DNA of 64,000 nucleotides from Vicia villosa. Taxonomy: Eukaryota > Streptophyta > Magnoliopsida > Fabales > Fabaceae. Below, in pieces: positions 43,416-56,187 of this stretch. The stretch spans positions 62,001 to 126,000 of the forward strand of contig NW_026706282.1 in assembly GCF_029867415.1 (NCBI RefSeq), read 5' to 3'. The notes beneath the pieces were generated by a model. That model saw nothing but the letters and a program-made list of their open reading frames with translations. It made no database searches and was not told the origin of the DNA. The position numbers and the translations under genes are program-made. The number at the start of each line of letters is the position of its first letter. The first letter of the stretch is position 1.

Positions 43416-43891
43416 GGGTCTCTTTGGTAAAAATAGCGGTTGAGAGATAAGTTAGCTGATAGCTTATAACTTATGACTGATGGCTGATGGCTTATGACTT
43501 ATAGCTTATAGCGGATGGTTTAGACTGATGGCTTCTAAGCTAATTGAAGTGTTTGGTAAAATTAGCGGTTCAATTAACTTATAAATGTAAAATGACATAA
43601 AAGATATTTAATATATAATTATTTTATTTTAAATTAAAATAAATTATAAGGGTTAAAATGAATTTTAATTAAAATAATAGGGATAAAAAAGGAAGAAAAA
43701 ATAATAAGCTATAAGACATAAGCTAAAACGCTATTTGAAATAGCGTTTGGAAAATAAGCTATAACTTAGTAAAATAAGTTATAAGCTCGTGATGAAAAGA
43801 CTGTTACCAAACGGGTCTAAATTATCATATGAGCTTATAAGACATAAGACATAAGCTATAAGCTCAAAAACATGTCTTACCAAACAGAGCC
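43416..43891. mobile_element. PIF/Harbinger-like MITE (476 bp)
   Basis: Left end gggtctctttggtaa, right end ttaccaaacagagcc, flanked by taa at 43413-43415 and 43892-43894, the three-base duplication typical of PIF/Harbinger. The interior is rich in ataagctataagc and its complement. A second candidate right end (ttaccaaacgggtc followed by taa) occurs near 43804-43818. Confidence 0.75.
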
Positions 43892-43894
43892 TAA

Positions 43895-44745
43895 ATGGAT
43901 TTCCAAAGTAATTTTTTTTCAAAATTTTTCCAGAATTCGGAAATGCATCTCCGAAAACATCACATGGGGATTGTTTTCGGAGATGTATTTCCGAAAACAT
44001 CCATTTTTGGAGGTTTTGGAAGTACACTTCCGAAAAAATGCAGGTCACTATTATCTATAACTTTGGAGAAACTCAATTTTCCTGAAATTTTGTCTTCTTA
44101 TTGTATCCAACAGAGAGATGGTTTGATGTCTCTGAGGTCTGTTCAAAAGGTTGCTTCTGATGTTGCTATGGACGTTGATGCTAAAAGCATTGCAAGCCAA
44201 ACAACAACAATAACAAGAGCAACAACTTCAGATCAATCTCATCACGTGCGTAATGTTGTTGCTGAGGATGATGGGTGTTGGTGGGAAGGTTTGGGTGGTG
44301 ATGATCAAGGAATGTTACAGGTTTCTAGCCAACAAGAAAGATTGAGCATTTCGCATTTAACCTATTCCTAATTCAATCCCCTAACATCAAAAGATACAAA
44401 TTGAGTTCAATTATAGCATCAATTAAAAATCAACTACTAAAAAAAACTTGATGCTATTTATTTATAAACCCCCAAAAAAGGAAACATGTGGCAATGAAGT
44501 TAACCTGAGAAAGCAAGTAAGAAAACCAAGAATATGACAGACCATACATGAAGTGGGTCTTTATCCTCGGGCAAGTACTCATTAAAAAAACTCAATTTTT
44601 TCGGAAATGTATCTCTGAAACACCCCAAAATGAGTTATTTCGGAAATGCATCTCCGAAAACACCCCCCATTTAATGTTTTCGGAGATGCACTTCCGAATT
44701 CTGAAAAAATCTAGAAAAAATTACTTCTGAAATGCACTTCTGAAG
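43895..44745. mobile_element. long-inverted-repeat element carrying captured gene-like pieces
   Basis: Left arm 43895-44037 and right arm about 44597-44740 are inverted copies of each other over roughly 140 bp, containing palindromic units of the type ttcggaaatgcatctccgaaa. The interior (44038-44596) contains plus-strand codons resembling a gene piece (MSLRSVQKVASDVAMDVDA, HHVRNVVAEDDGCWWEG) ending at a possible splice donor (cag/gtttct near 44321). On the minus strand, around 44505-44580, is a hydrophobic stretch (DPLHVWSVIFLVFLLAFSG). I do not recognise the source genes. No transposase is present. No flanking duplication was found with confidence because the left side abuts the Harbinger MITE. 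Confidence 0.65.
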
Positions 44746-45741
44746 TAGGAATATTTTTGGATTTTCGCCGCGGGTGATCAAATATAAGATAGTTCCACAA
44801 ATAAAAAATAGTTACACAAATATAATGTAGGCCCAGAGTGAAGTTGCTACGTGAGAATAAAAAGTTTTCGGTAATAATTTTTTCTTAAATAACTGTGTAT
44901 AAATGTATTTCTTTATAACAAACATGATTTATATTTCCATATAAAATGTTTGGTTAGTTAATTATCGAGCATGATTCAGTTATTTAATAAAAATTTGGTG
45001 ATTTGATTTTATGTATTTTTTATTAGTCCTTATCATTATTATAGACGTGTCATTACTATAAATAATATACTTTATGAAAAAGTGTTTACCTTAGAAAAAA
45101 AATTAACCAAGGTATATTGCTAAGGCGTATCGTCATATATAATTTTTTTAAAAAAATAACATTTTTTTTCCGGTTTTTAGTATAATCAAGGGGACAAACA
45201 ATTCAGAACATGTTTTAAATCTCAATTATTGCAGTTTATGTTTTTATTTTTTTATAAGTGTAAACTAAATGATCTATCTATTCGATTTCTCTAATAACCG
45301 AGGGATGAGATAATCAGATTTTATTATAAAAGCACTCGTTAAACAGATTATACCATAATCATAACTTATATGTAGCTGCCCCACGCTCGTATGCATTATT
45401 ATTTTGTGTTTGATTGCAAGACAGAAAAAATCTTCAATGTTCTTCTATCTTAAACATAATTTTTTTTATCCTTGCAATCTATCTCACTTAATTTTTTGTT
45501 ACACAGCCACAACAACGAATCTCTACCCTACATTCATAAAGGAACAATGCTTAAAATATTGCCAAGACATCAATCCACCACTATATATCTTTCTTGTAAA
45601 AACATTTGCCATGAAAATATTTACTAAAGATAATGAAATCTTAGAACTTAAAGAAGTTTGAAAAAGTTCTCTAAGACGGATTACAAGTGCAGATTTTTTT
45701 TTAATGGTTGGAACATATACTCCTTAGTTGGAAAAGATCAT
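44746..45741. other. intergenic DNA, no gene recognised
   Basis: AT-rich DNA with no recognisable domain. The frame at 45404-45661 is not conserved-looking. Confidence 0.45.
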
Positions 45742-46104
45742 TGTCATACCACAAAATTTGCCCTCCTAATTATACTTGGCTTAGGCTTCTGATTCATCTA
45801 CATTTTTTTATTCTAAAGTCTAAACATTCATGCTTCTCATTAGGATTCATTCATCTGCATACATTTGCATACATGGGTTTAAAGGTCCACAAGTGCATTG
45901 GATTTTAACTATGTGGCTCAAAACTAGGTTCATCCGGAATTAGGGTTTGATGGTGTTACATTACCCATGGTGCATCATAAGGCAAAGTCACTTGAATCAA
46001 GAAGGTTATCTGCAAGGAACAAATATCTTAAGGTTTTTTTTGAAGACTAAGTCATTGAAGTAAAAGAATACTATGTGCATAATAAGTTTAAGTGTTGTGT
46101 AAAA
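45742..46104 (+). repeat. fragment of a gypsy-type LTR (left end)
   Basis: Begins TGTCATACCACAAAATTTGC, the start typical of legume Ogre-like LTRs, and continues with related sequence for a few hundred bases before the antisense coding relic. The right boundary is uncertain. No partner LTR or target duplication was found. Confidence 0.55.
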
Positions 46105-46336
46105 ATAAACCTTTAACCCTGCTCCTTTGGTTGTTTCTTTTTCTTCTGGAACTTTCTTTGGAGCCGCAGCTTCAGCATGGGCACTTTTGATTTTCTTTTT
46201 TCGCTCAACTTTGAGGAGAAGTGATTGAGAAATTCATCATATCCCCACCTTCATGTATTGGAGAGCGTATCCTAACATGTTTTATGTCGACATGAAGGTG
46301 GAATTTGAAAATGTCTAAGATATGCTTAGTCGGAAC
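46105..46336 (-). pseudogene. antisense coding relic, part split off by LTR insertion
   Basis: Read on the minus strand it gives a Lys/Ala/Glu-rich tail (AHAEAAAPKKVPEEKETTKG) preceded, in other registers, by HILDIFKFHLHVDIKHV. It joins 54008-54917 once the solo LTR and one copy of ggaac are disregarded. Its identity is unknown. Confidence 0.5.
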
Positions 46337-48078
46337 TGTTGCACCCCAAAATTTGCCCACTTATTTATTCCCCAATTGGCATTCACCTTACATTCATGTG
46401 CATACCTCATCTAGGCCATTTATCCATTACATTCATCCATATCATGGTTACTATCCAGAATTGATAAGAAAAGAGCTTCTGCAGAAGAAATTCCTGATCA
46501 AAAAATAAGAGAGGATTTGAAGTCTGATTGTATGGCATCATTTCCATCGACGTACTCCTAAAATCAGGGTTTCATTCTCTCCAAGCCAAAGCTCTGGTTA
46601 AAAGATACAAACCTCAGGTTCATCAGGATTTTCGAATTAGGGTTTTTGACCAAAGTCAACCCTGATGACTTTTTGGTCAAAATTTTATCAGGAGGTGGTT
46701 TTGAGTGTGAAATGTGGTTGCCTCGAAGAAATGTTCACTGGAGCTTCTTTGGTTGAAGATTGATTGAGAATTGGTTCGGAAACTGATTAATCGGGAAATT
46801 CAGCTAGAATCGGAAAAATCAGGAAAAAGTTGACTTTTGGTCAAAGTCAAAGTCAACTGCTCAATTTTGAGTGTTGGTGGAGAATTGATCAAGAAAAGTC
46901 AACAAAATGAATAAAATCAAGAAAATGCAAAAGTTACCAAAATTGGAAAGGTAGTTAAAATGGGAAATTTCTAAAAGTGGCAAGTTCTAACACTTAGAGA
47001 AATATTTGAGGGTTCTAAATTGATTGGGCAGCTGATTTCAGGGTTGATTTACACGTGGATCCGAGCATAATTTCAGAAAGATTTCAACATAAAAAATATT
47101 CCTCTCATGGCTCTCTCCAACTTTGCAGTTGGAGTTTTATTCATTTGAGGCCTCGAATTTGAGTTATAAGAGCTGGAAGATTGAAGATTCAAACTGATTC
47201 ATGTTAAGCTGCCAGGAAAAATTTCCTGCCCAACGCAAGCATTCCAACGAACACGTGGTGTTCTGTTTTTGAAGCCAATTCTAGGGAGTCACACGCATCT
47301 CCAGGATTCAACTCCAACGTAAAACTCCTCTCCTCTATGCCTTCTACCCAACAAAACCAAGATTATGAAGTTTAGTTATGTATGGAGCCGGATACAGAGC
47401 CTCAAATTACTTCCCTCGCAAGTTCACGCGTTGCCAAGGACAAGGGCTAGAATCCCAGGGCACGCGAGTGCATTCCATCGAACACGTGGTGGGCTACTTT
47501 TAAACCAATTTTTGAGGAGTCTCAAACACCTCTAGAATTCTAATGCAACACCACACCCTTTATCTCCATGTCCTCTTTTCATTGAGAAAAAGAATATGTT
47601 ATTTGGCTGCTTGGTCATCAAGTTATGGAGTCTCAAAGTCGTGCTCTTAAACATTGCGTTGGCTGGCACAACACAGGTCACGCATACGCAGGCGTAACGC
47701 AACAGTACGCACCTAAGTTCCAAGGCATATTGCATGAGTTCCAATCGTCTTCTCAAAACAATGGAAACGTGAATCTTTGTCTATGCCATGCCCTCTTTAA
47801 TTTGAGCATAAGTTTGGAATGGATGATGGATCATAACGGGAGATACGAGTACTTGAAATGGGTAAGTTGATTATTCGCTGCAAGTAGAAACAACAAGCCA
47901 AAGCATGCACACGAAACAAGTTACTTTGCCTTCCCATGGCTATGCATAAGCCTAAACCACAAAGGAGCATGAGAGAAACTTACCAAATGAGACAACACTT
48001 GCTCCTTTGGCATAAAAAAAAAAGAACTATCAGCTACTGCATATTCCATGATACAACCCATGCAACCTCATGCACCAC

Positions 48079-48087
48079 TATATAAAC
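48079..48087 (+). promoter_or_regulatory. TATA-like box in solo LTR
   Basis: tatataaac in accactatataaactaac, about 65 bp before the CT-rich leader, a plausible LTR promoter. Confidence 0.5.
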
Positions 48088-48139
48088 TAACACCACCACA
48101 CTCTCATTAGACTCTCACTTTCATTTTCCAGTTTCACAA

Positions 48140-48142
<3 letters not shown>

Positions 48143-48234
<92 letters not shown>
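48143..48234. repeat. CT dinucleotide microsatellite, about 46 units
   Basis: An uninterrupted CT run of about 92 bp directly after the probable transcription start of the LTR. Confidence 0.96.
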
Positions 48235-48237
<3 letters not shown>

Positions 48238-50111
48238 ACACTCATCTCTTTAACCACCATGTAACTGCCATAACAAACCTAACCAACCACCTCCGGCCAC
48301 CATAACAAACCTAACCAACCTACTCCGGCCACCACAACCACCACTGCAACGACACTCTCATTCAAATCACAACTTCATCTTCTTCAAGAACACCACCATC
48401 ACCTTCTTCAATCTTAACCATCATCACCATCAATCTTCGTTGTCAGTCATCATCAACAACAAACCTCTTCTATCCTCTCTACCATCTCTCTATCAATCTT
48501 CAAGCTCTGGTCATCATCAATCACCACCATATCTTTGAGCTCCAACCTTCATTATCACCAATCTTCTCCAACATCATACAGCTATGATCATCATCATCAC
48601 CTTCAGCCAACTCCTAAACCGTTTCGTAATCATCACCGCTAATCGACCTTCACTCTCATTTTCTTGCGTGCTTCATCGTGTTCCAGCGTTACACATCATC
48701 ATCCTCGCCATCAACGTCATCATCTCTAAAAGAAGATCGAGTAGGCCGAAGCTGCGAATATCACCATCAAGAGCAGAAGCAGCTTGAGTTTTATGGTGCC
48801 GTTGCGGTTCGACGTCGGGTGAGTTTCTTGAATCTCGATCTCGGCATGTATGTGGTGGTTGTATGTTGCACTTCTGTGATTCTTTTTTTCCGATTCATTT
48901 GCATGCTGCGTTCTTGATTTGCTATTTTCGGTTTTGAATTTTCGTTGCCATAGTTCTTGTTGATAGAGCATTTGTATGTTAAAAGTAACTTTAGATTTGG
49001 ATTCGGAAGGAAAAATCGAGTGGGAACGAAGTCTTGTTTTTGTTTAGAACATATCTCTTCCCGTCGCCGCCGTGGGCGGTGTCTCGGTTCACCGGAGATG
49101 AGGAAGAATGCGTTAGGGTGTTCCTGATGAGTGGCACTGTTCACGTGAGTTTGGCCCATGCATGCTGTTTCTTTTTGTTCTATTTGGATTCAAGAATTTG
49201 GATAAGAATGTTAGGTGTTGGGCTCTTACTGGCTGGTTTATTGTTTTGTCACGTAGTGACTTTAGTAGAAGCTGACCCATTGATCCATGTTACATAGTAT
49301 CTTCATAATAATAATGATAATGGTGGAATGTGTTGAATAAATAAATGCTGATTGATAATTGAACAAAGAAAATAAAAAAAAAGGGATTGGATTGGGTCAT
49401 GGTATATGGGCTTTGCACGTTTTACTGAAGTATACATCCAGTTTGCTGACACTAACACATGCTTATGTGATTGGGCTCAATGCAATTAATTTCTACACCT
49501 CCGGGAATCAGCCCCAAGGCGCCCGCAACATAGTTTTAGTTCATTTCTAATTGCTAATTCACCCCCCTGTGTATAGAATTTTATTTTGTTTCAAATTGTT
49601 TTTCCTTATATTCTAGTTTGTTAATTCTTTTTTTTTACTCAAATAAAAATATAAAAATAGGTTCTTAACCAATTAGAATTTTAGGAAATATTTAGCTCCC
49701 CTTTTAGAATTTAATTGTAGTTCTTTTCTTTTAATTTTTGATTAGTTCTTAATAATAAAATACATAGTTTTTTTAGTTTTTAATTCTTAAAAATAGTCTT
49801 AAACATGAATGAAATACAAAAGTTGCTTGTGAATATTTTCATGGTTAGTTTAGATTTTAATCCTTTCTTTTGTGAATATTTTCATATTTTGATAAATGTC
49901 TAAAATACCCCTAGTTGTTAAAGTTGACTTTAGTCAACTTAAACAACTCTCTTCTTAGTTAATCCCCTTTAGATGCTAGTTTAGTCCTTAAATAGGAATT
50001 AGAATAACAATCTTTAGGTTAGAAAATAGGATAGTCCCCCTTTTTCATTTCTTTTTTCTTTTCAACATTAAAACACTAATAAATAGAGATGCGAATCACA
50101 CCTTACTAAAA

Positions 50112-50270
50112 GTGGGAGAGAAATGAGTGGGATTTATTCCCTAATCTGTTTCTCAATCACTTGGTGGGAGAGAAATGAGTGGGATTCATTCCCTAATCTG
50201 TTTCTCAATCACTACATAATGGGAGAGAAATGAGTGGGATTCATTCCCTAATCTGTTTCTCTACCGATAT
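50112..50270 (+). repeat. three tandem units of 52-55 bp
   Basis: gtgggagagaaatgagtggg begins at 50112 and 50164, and a third unit (missing the first base) begins near 50219. Each is followed by attcattccctaatctgttt with minor changes. Confidence 0.85.
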
Positions 50271-50897
50271 ACATTTTCACGTGATTCAAATCTCAAATAA
50301 ATCCCCTTAAAAAATACCCAACCAAAAACATTCAAAACACCTAATAAAGGCTCGAATTAAAACAAAGTGATGAAGTGGTGCGAAACCTTGTATTGGGTTT
50401 TGTTCATCATGTAGTTACATAAAAAACACAAACCCAAGTTCATTCTGCTCCTTAAGTTAAGTCCATTCCAAAATTAGGCATATAAGTCTCCAAAGGTCGA
50501 GCATCGTGGATTGTGACCTTAACCTCTGTTTAACTAAAAAATACAAAACAAATGGAAACTATTGAGCCGAACTACGGTAGCTCTGATTCCTTGTAAGGGA
50601 TACGTAGGCATTGGGTCGCGGGGCCTAAGCGAGCACACTTGTAAATAATTCCTTCTTTTCCCCGTATTTCTTTTGCATTCATTCGCATTTAGGTTTTAGA
50701 CATAGATATACACCCTTTAGATAGAAACAAACATAGGTGGATACCATCGAGTACGATGGGCGTGAGGGGTGCTAGCACCTTCCCCTTGCGTAACCGACTC
50801 CCGTACCCTATTCTCTGGTCGAAAGACCTTGTTCTTATTCTGAGTTAGGTTTCCTGGTATTCCTTTCCCTTTATGGGATAAATATATTAGTGGCGAC

Positions 50898-53800
50898 TGT
50901 AACACCCCAAATCTACCCGACAAATATTTAATAAAATCAGAGTGCGGAAATTCAACATACAATTGGGATGTCACATTCAACGTAAAACAACAAACAACTT
51001 AATCACATATATCTTAGATACATAGCACATAACTCGGATGAACCGATAAAACCTGTTTACTCTTTTAAAAAATAAAACAACTTTTATTAATAATAATAAT
51101 ATCAATTATTCAACTTCACTTCGCATAATATTTTTATTAAACTAAAACAACTTCATCAACATCATATTACTTCATAAATTCCACTTAAAAGTTAACAACT
51201 TATAGTTATAACAACAATAAAAAGACAATCGTTCATCCCCCGAGTGCTACGTATCAGAGCAAGACCAACTCGAACTAACAGTAACTAAAGACTTCATAAA
51301 GTTACTTCACTTCCACAGCTATTCTTGAGTACCTGCTCAATTACCCATAATAGGTAACATCATTACAGAAGGGGTGAGATATCCAACAATATAAGCAAGC
51401 GTATGATAAATAATATATTAAGATTAGATCATACAATATCACCACTTCATACTTATTCAAACAACAGTTATAATAACAAATAGTAACAACGGTTATAATA
51501 ATTATTTACCAACAACAATTATGATAACAATATTCAGTTACAAGTATAACAACAATTAGTAACAACAATTAGCAACAACAACTATAACAATAGTTATAAT
51601 AATTATTTCACAATTTAAATCATCATAACTTAATAACAACAACCACTTATAACAACAACAACTTACAATAACGACAACTTATATCAACAACGACAACGTA
51701 ATAACAACAACAACGAAACAACAACAACAACTTCAAATGCGACTCAACTGTGCAAATGCATGTGGTACCATTTGGAGTAAAACTCCCAACTTAAACATAT
51801 GCCAGGTTATCGAGGCATTTCAACAAGGCGTAAGCCTTCAACATGGTGCCATTAAGGCCAAGGCATAAGCCTTCAACTTTTCAACGTGGTGCCATCAAGG
51901 CCAACTTAAACAATGCAAATGTATGCATGCAACAACAACCACAATGTCACAACAACAACAAAGCAACAACGACAACAATTTAACATTGTACCAACATTAG
52001 AGGTACTCAACGTCGCTTCAACACTGGCCATAGGCCTACAACTTAGTCAACATATCGACAACAACTTATATCAACAAATTGTATGAAGCAACAACTTATA
52101 GCAATAACAACAACACAACAGAAGTAACAACATGCAATTCAATCATACAAGTTCATACAACATGCAATTCAATCACACAAGTTCATACAACATGCACACG
52201 ATTAATAGCGTACACCCGGTTCGACAATTACACAACATTACACACGAAAATGTATATCAATTCAACAAAATTCATCTACTGTGTTTGAAAATATTTTTAT
52301 AAGATAGAACATAATTTTAGCTTTTCAACGGTCCAAACGGCACGTCAAATGGACACCCGAGTCAAAAGTTATGAATTTTCTAAGTTTCCGGAAAGCGCAA
52401 ACACCGGTATCATACACCGAAACAACAAAACTTCATCACACACCAATTAAATTTTATTTCCAGAACATGTAACTATTTTTATAAGAAAATACACATTATT
52501 AGCTTTCTAGCGCTTCGAACGGGGACTCAAACGGACTTACGGATCAAAAGATATGAATTTTTGAAGTTTTCTCCAAAACTAGATTTTTGCCCAGGAACAG
52601 CTACGGGTTTTATGCATTTTTCCATTAAAATCCAGCCAATTCAATTATTTTTCATAAAACAAACACATATTCATTCATACCTAACATATAGTAGTGAATT
52701 GGAATCATAAAACATGAATTTTAACACATTGATTTTAATCCCAAATCTCAAACCCCATCATACTAAATCCCTATAACTCAACCAGAAAACTCAATTTTCC
52801 TCCTTCGATTCAGTAGCAAATCAATTTCGACCAACACATAGACATAGCACTATAATAGTTATACTCAACCAACATTAATCCGTTTTTCTGCACTTAATTC
52901 CTCAATAATAATAATTATAAACCCTAGGTTAATTTCCCACAACAATTGATTGAACTTTTATAACCTTATTCACAGACATTAATCAATTTCAACATCAACA
53001 AAATTCAATCTCAAAGATACAAACAACCACACAAAACAGAGACAATCCATACAATCATAACCCCCACATATCATTCATCATAATCCCGTTTATAGAGCTA
53101 GAACCTCACCCTTACCTTGGATATGAGATTGCTCTACTCTCCCGGTTGCCATAGCTTATGCCACCGCTTCCAACTTTTCTCCGAAAATCTTTTCTAACAA
53201 CGTGCAGAGACGCACCAAAAATCTGTTCGGAAATCGCTTTGTCAGACGGACTTAAAATCATCAAAACGAAAATCGCTCCGGTCAGAAGTTACCTCTACGA
53301 GTCTGGAACGTTGTGTCCAAGAACCGCGACGATCCAACGGTTGGATTGGGAGAAACGTCCGTTTTACTAAAGTGTCTCACTGCAGAAACTTGCTGCGAAA
53401 ATTGGATTTCCTCTAGCTTTTCTCTTCCGCCATGGCTCTCCTCTTCACCTCTCCTCTTTCTCCAACTTTTTTTCTTTCTCCACGTCTATTGAGACCTAAC
53501 TTCTCTTCTTATTTCCTTTATTTTATTATAATTATTATTATAATTATAATCTTCATTTGGGCTTACTAATTAACACCCCCATGATTACTATCACTAACGC
53601 AATGTCTAAGCCCACTTAAATAAAACACTCTCATAATCCATAATATTAATTCTATTATTATTTCTCTCCACCAAACTGACTAACTACCGACTATAGAATA
53701 AATCGTCCGAACCACCAACTCAACATATTCAATATCATTCTCTACGGCTTAAATCAACTTAAATTAATAATAGTCCATTATAGTAATATTATCTTTAATA

Positions 53801-53975
53801 TTATTCTCCGATTAAATTGACTAATTTCTCGATCATTAATTTATCCGCCCAACACAACGCATAATTCCAATTACTCCTCTTATAATAATGCCAATAATTC
53901 TAACTTCGACTAATTCCAACAAATAATTTCCTTATACAATTTAATTAAATAAATAATTAAATTCCGGGTGTTACA
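50898..53975 (-). mobile_element. nested solo LTR (3078 bp) of a second LTR family
   Basis: Palindromic ends TGTAACACCC ... GGGTGTTACA and a perfect 5-bp duplication gcgac (50893-50897 and 53976-53980). It sits 27 bp before the end of the host LTR, in the gtggcgac motif. Orientation is inferred as minus by comparison with the related LTR at 56188. Shared landmarks include ggtaccatttggagtaaaac (complement near 57515) and aggggtgagatatc (complement near 57775). AAC-rich stretches (51480-52140) have expanded in this copy. Confidence 0.87.
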
Positions 53976-54007
53976 GCGACTCTGATCCATTTTTCGCGGT
54001 AGCGACA

Positions 54008-54917
54008 GGAACCACCCGTATAGAAGGTTTTAAAGACTCATTTATTAATACCTTAAAAAATGACCCACCGACGAACCATTGTGGAAATGGAGGACGAAAT
54101 GCCAAATCTAGATCAGCACTTGGTAATAGGGGAAACTTGGGTGGATAAAATTTAAAGGCAAACTCATACCTATCTTCGTTTTTAACATACGAAGGGATTT
54201 TCTTCATGAATTTTTCCTTTAAAATAGTCGCAGCTTCGCGGGTGGTTCGACTAAGATCATTTGTCCTATACACAGTTTCGAAGCGGCGTTGGAAGGCTTG
54301 AATCTATTTAATTTGTCGATCTTTACCTTTCTTGAATCACCTCTGTATGGAAGAAAAAGTGTTCTTTACATATTGCGATAAAACATATACTTTACAAAAT
54401 TAGTAAGTGTAGTAAGCTCACCACCAAGCATCAAATTATTGGGTGCAATAGAAAGAAGGTCTAAATGAAATGGGAGTAAGTTTTACAGCTTCTGCAGAAT
54501 ATTGATCAAAATGCTTGACATAATCAACTTCAGAAAAGTTAACACTGTTGAGACATAAATCATTCTTTCAAATATAGAATGACTTGGGCAACACTTGGTT
54601 GAGGCTAAATTATCGAGACACCAGATTACGTTGATAAAAGAAGAGCTTCACATGGTCCTTGGAACTCCCAAGTCGGGATGAGATTAGTTTGGGACAAGAA
54701 AGGCTTCCCATATCGCAAGGGATTCAGCCTCTTGGTCGTCTTCAGGATGAGGAAATTCTCTGGTAAACCATTCAGGACCATGAGTTTGATTTGCAAAATG
54801 GGCCATAAAGGAAGAGAAATTATGGTGTTTGGCAAACATTATCATGTATCTAGTAAAGGAGTCTTGCATAGTGCGTCTAGTGTCAATTGGGGTCATCAAG
54901 GCCAAGCGTGTGCCTTC
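54008..54917 (-). pseudogene. antisense coding relic, larger part
   Basis: On the minus strand, from right to left, the registers 54923-54684, 54835-54626 and 54273-53971 carry protein-like sequence: TRRTMQDSFTRYMIMFAKHH, EWFTREFPHPEDDQEAES, LIPTWEFQGPCEALL, then SRTTREAATILKEKFMKKIP and FPQWFVGGSFFKVLINESLK. They appear to be one gene broken by several frameshifts and interrupted between here and 46336 by the solo LTR. I do not recognise the family. A transposable-element protein is likely given the surroundings. Confidence 0.5.
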
Positions 54918-56187
54918 TGTCATACCCTAATTTTTAACCCTAAAATCCCAATTAATTTGCATTGAATTTAAAAGAGTGTGATCATCTTTATCATCATTCA
55001 TAAACATTCATGCATCATTTTCTAACAAAAAATATTCAAAAAAGATTGTGTTTGATTGTTGTTTGTTTCCCAAGATAGGTGATTAATCAAGGAGCTCAGG
55101 AAAATTAGGGTTTTGAGGCTCACAAAAGGACTCAAGATTTCTCATATGCTCAAGTGATTTCCCTCATCAATGTTCAATCCCAAGTGTGGTTCAATTAAAG
55201 ATCAACAACTTTCAAATTCATCTGGTACCTCAAATAGGGTTTTGACCTAATTGTTTAGGAAGCTGACTTTTGGTCAAAGCATGGACCTATGGCCCACAAA
55301 ATGATTCAAGGATCTAAAATGCTTCATTATAGTCCCCTCACATCATTCATTGTGTTAGAAGATCTTGATTCATTTGGCATTTGAGAGAATGCAATTCAAC
55401 TGGAAAATTCAATTGTCCAATATCAACTTTGACTTTTGGGAAATTTGGTCAACCATAGACTTCTAAGGATCAAAATCATGAATATATGATCATTAAATTC
55501 ATTTGAACAAGGTATCAAGAAAATTAATCAAAGATTAGGTTTTGACTATTTTTCTAAGTAATGAAGAAATTCCAAGGTTAAGTGCCCAACTTTGAAAGCT
55601 TGTAACTTCTTTATTAAGCAACCATATTTTTGCTTTAAAGGCCAGATTGAAGAGAAAGTCACATACTACAACTTTGTCCTTGAGAAGGAACTCCCAAAAA
55701 ATGCAAGGATTTTAAGTTATGAAGCCATGAAGTTGATGACATTTTTCTAACACTTAGAAAATCTTACAAGTCAAAACTGCTCCCAAAAAGTACCTAACTT
55801 TGAGGCCATTTTCAATCAAGATCCCTTGTGAGTTTGAGAAAACACCAAACAGCAAAGTTGTAGAGGATGTTTAAGGTTTTTCAAAAAGTACAAGAACTTA
55901 TCCATAGCATGTATGAGCTGGGAGAATCAAAGAGATAAAGATGAGGTTCCATACTTGAATTATAGGTCACTTTTTTGAAAACCTTATGATCAAATCTCCA
56001 AACCATGCCCTATGATCTCTCTTTTTAGGCTCTATAATCTCTAAATCTATCCATTATTAGAAGATTACATAAATTTTGAGCCATTATCCAAGTGATTCAA
56101 GCTTTGTCCAAGATAACTTGCCATTTAAGGGAGAAAGGCACCATTGCCATTTTTGAAAAACATGCTTTAAGCAAAGTCAATGCATTG
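54918..56187 (+). repeat. Ogre-like LTR, left 1.27 kb, interrupted
   Basis: Starts TGTCATACCCTAATTTTTAA. The preceding five bases ccttc (54913-54917) are the candidate target duplication. Sequence such as agctgacttttggtcaaagc and ccacaaaatgattcaaggat is also found, in reverse, in the LTR at the right end of the window. It is broken at 56187/56188 by another LTR. Its continuation should lie right of the window. Confidence 0.7.

Larger units (their letters stand above)
46337..54007 (+). mobile_element. Ogre-like solo LTR (about 4.6 kb) with nested solo LTR
   Basis: Starts TGTTGCACCCCAAAATTTGC and ends TTTTCGCGGTAGCGACA, flanked by a perfect 5-bp duplication ggaac (46332-46336 and 54008-54012). 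No internal region is present, so this is a solo LTR left by recombination between two LTRs. Without the nested element its own length is 4588 bp. It contains a TATA-like box (48079), a CT microsatellite (48143-48234), a short tandem triplication (50112-50270) and, near its end, gtgaggggtgctagcaccttcc, a landmark also seen in the other Ogre-type LTRs here. Confidence 0.88.

Noticed and set aside
48584..49297. Overlapping ORFs on both strands in the solo LTR
   Set aside because: They lie in the LTR leader with low-complexity sequence and no family features.
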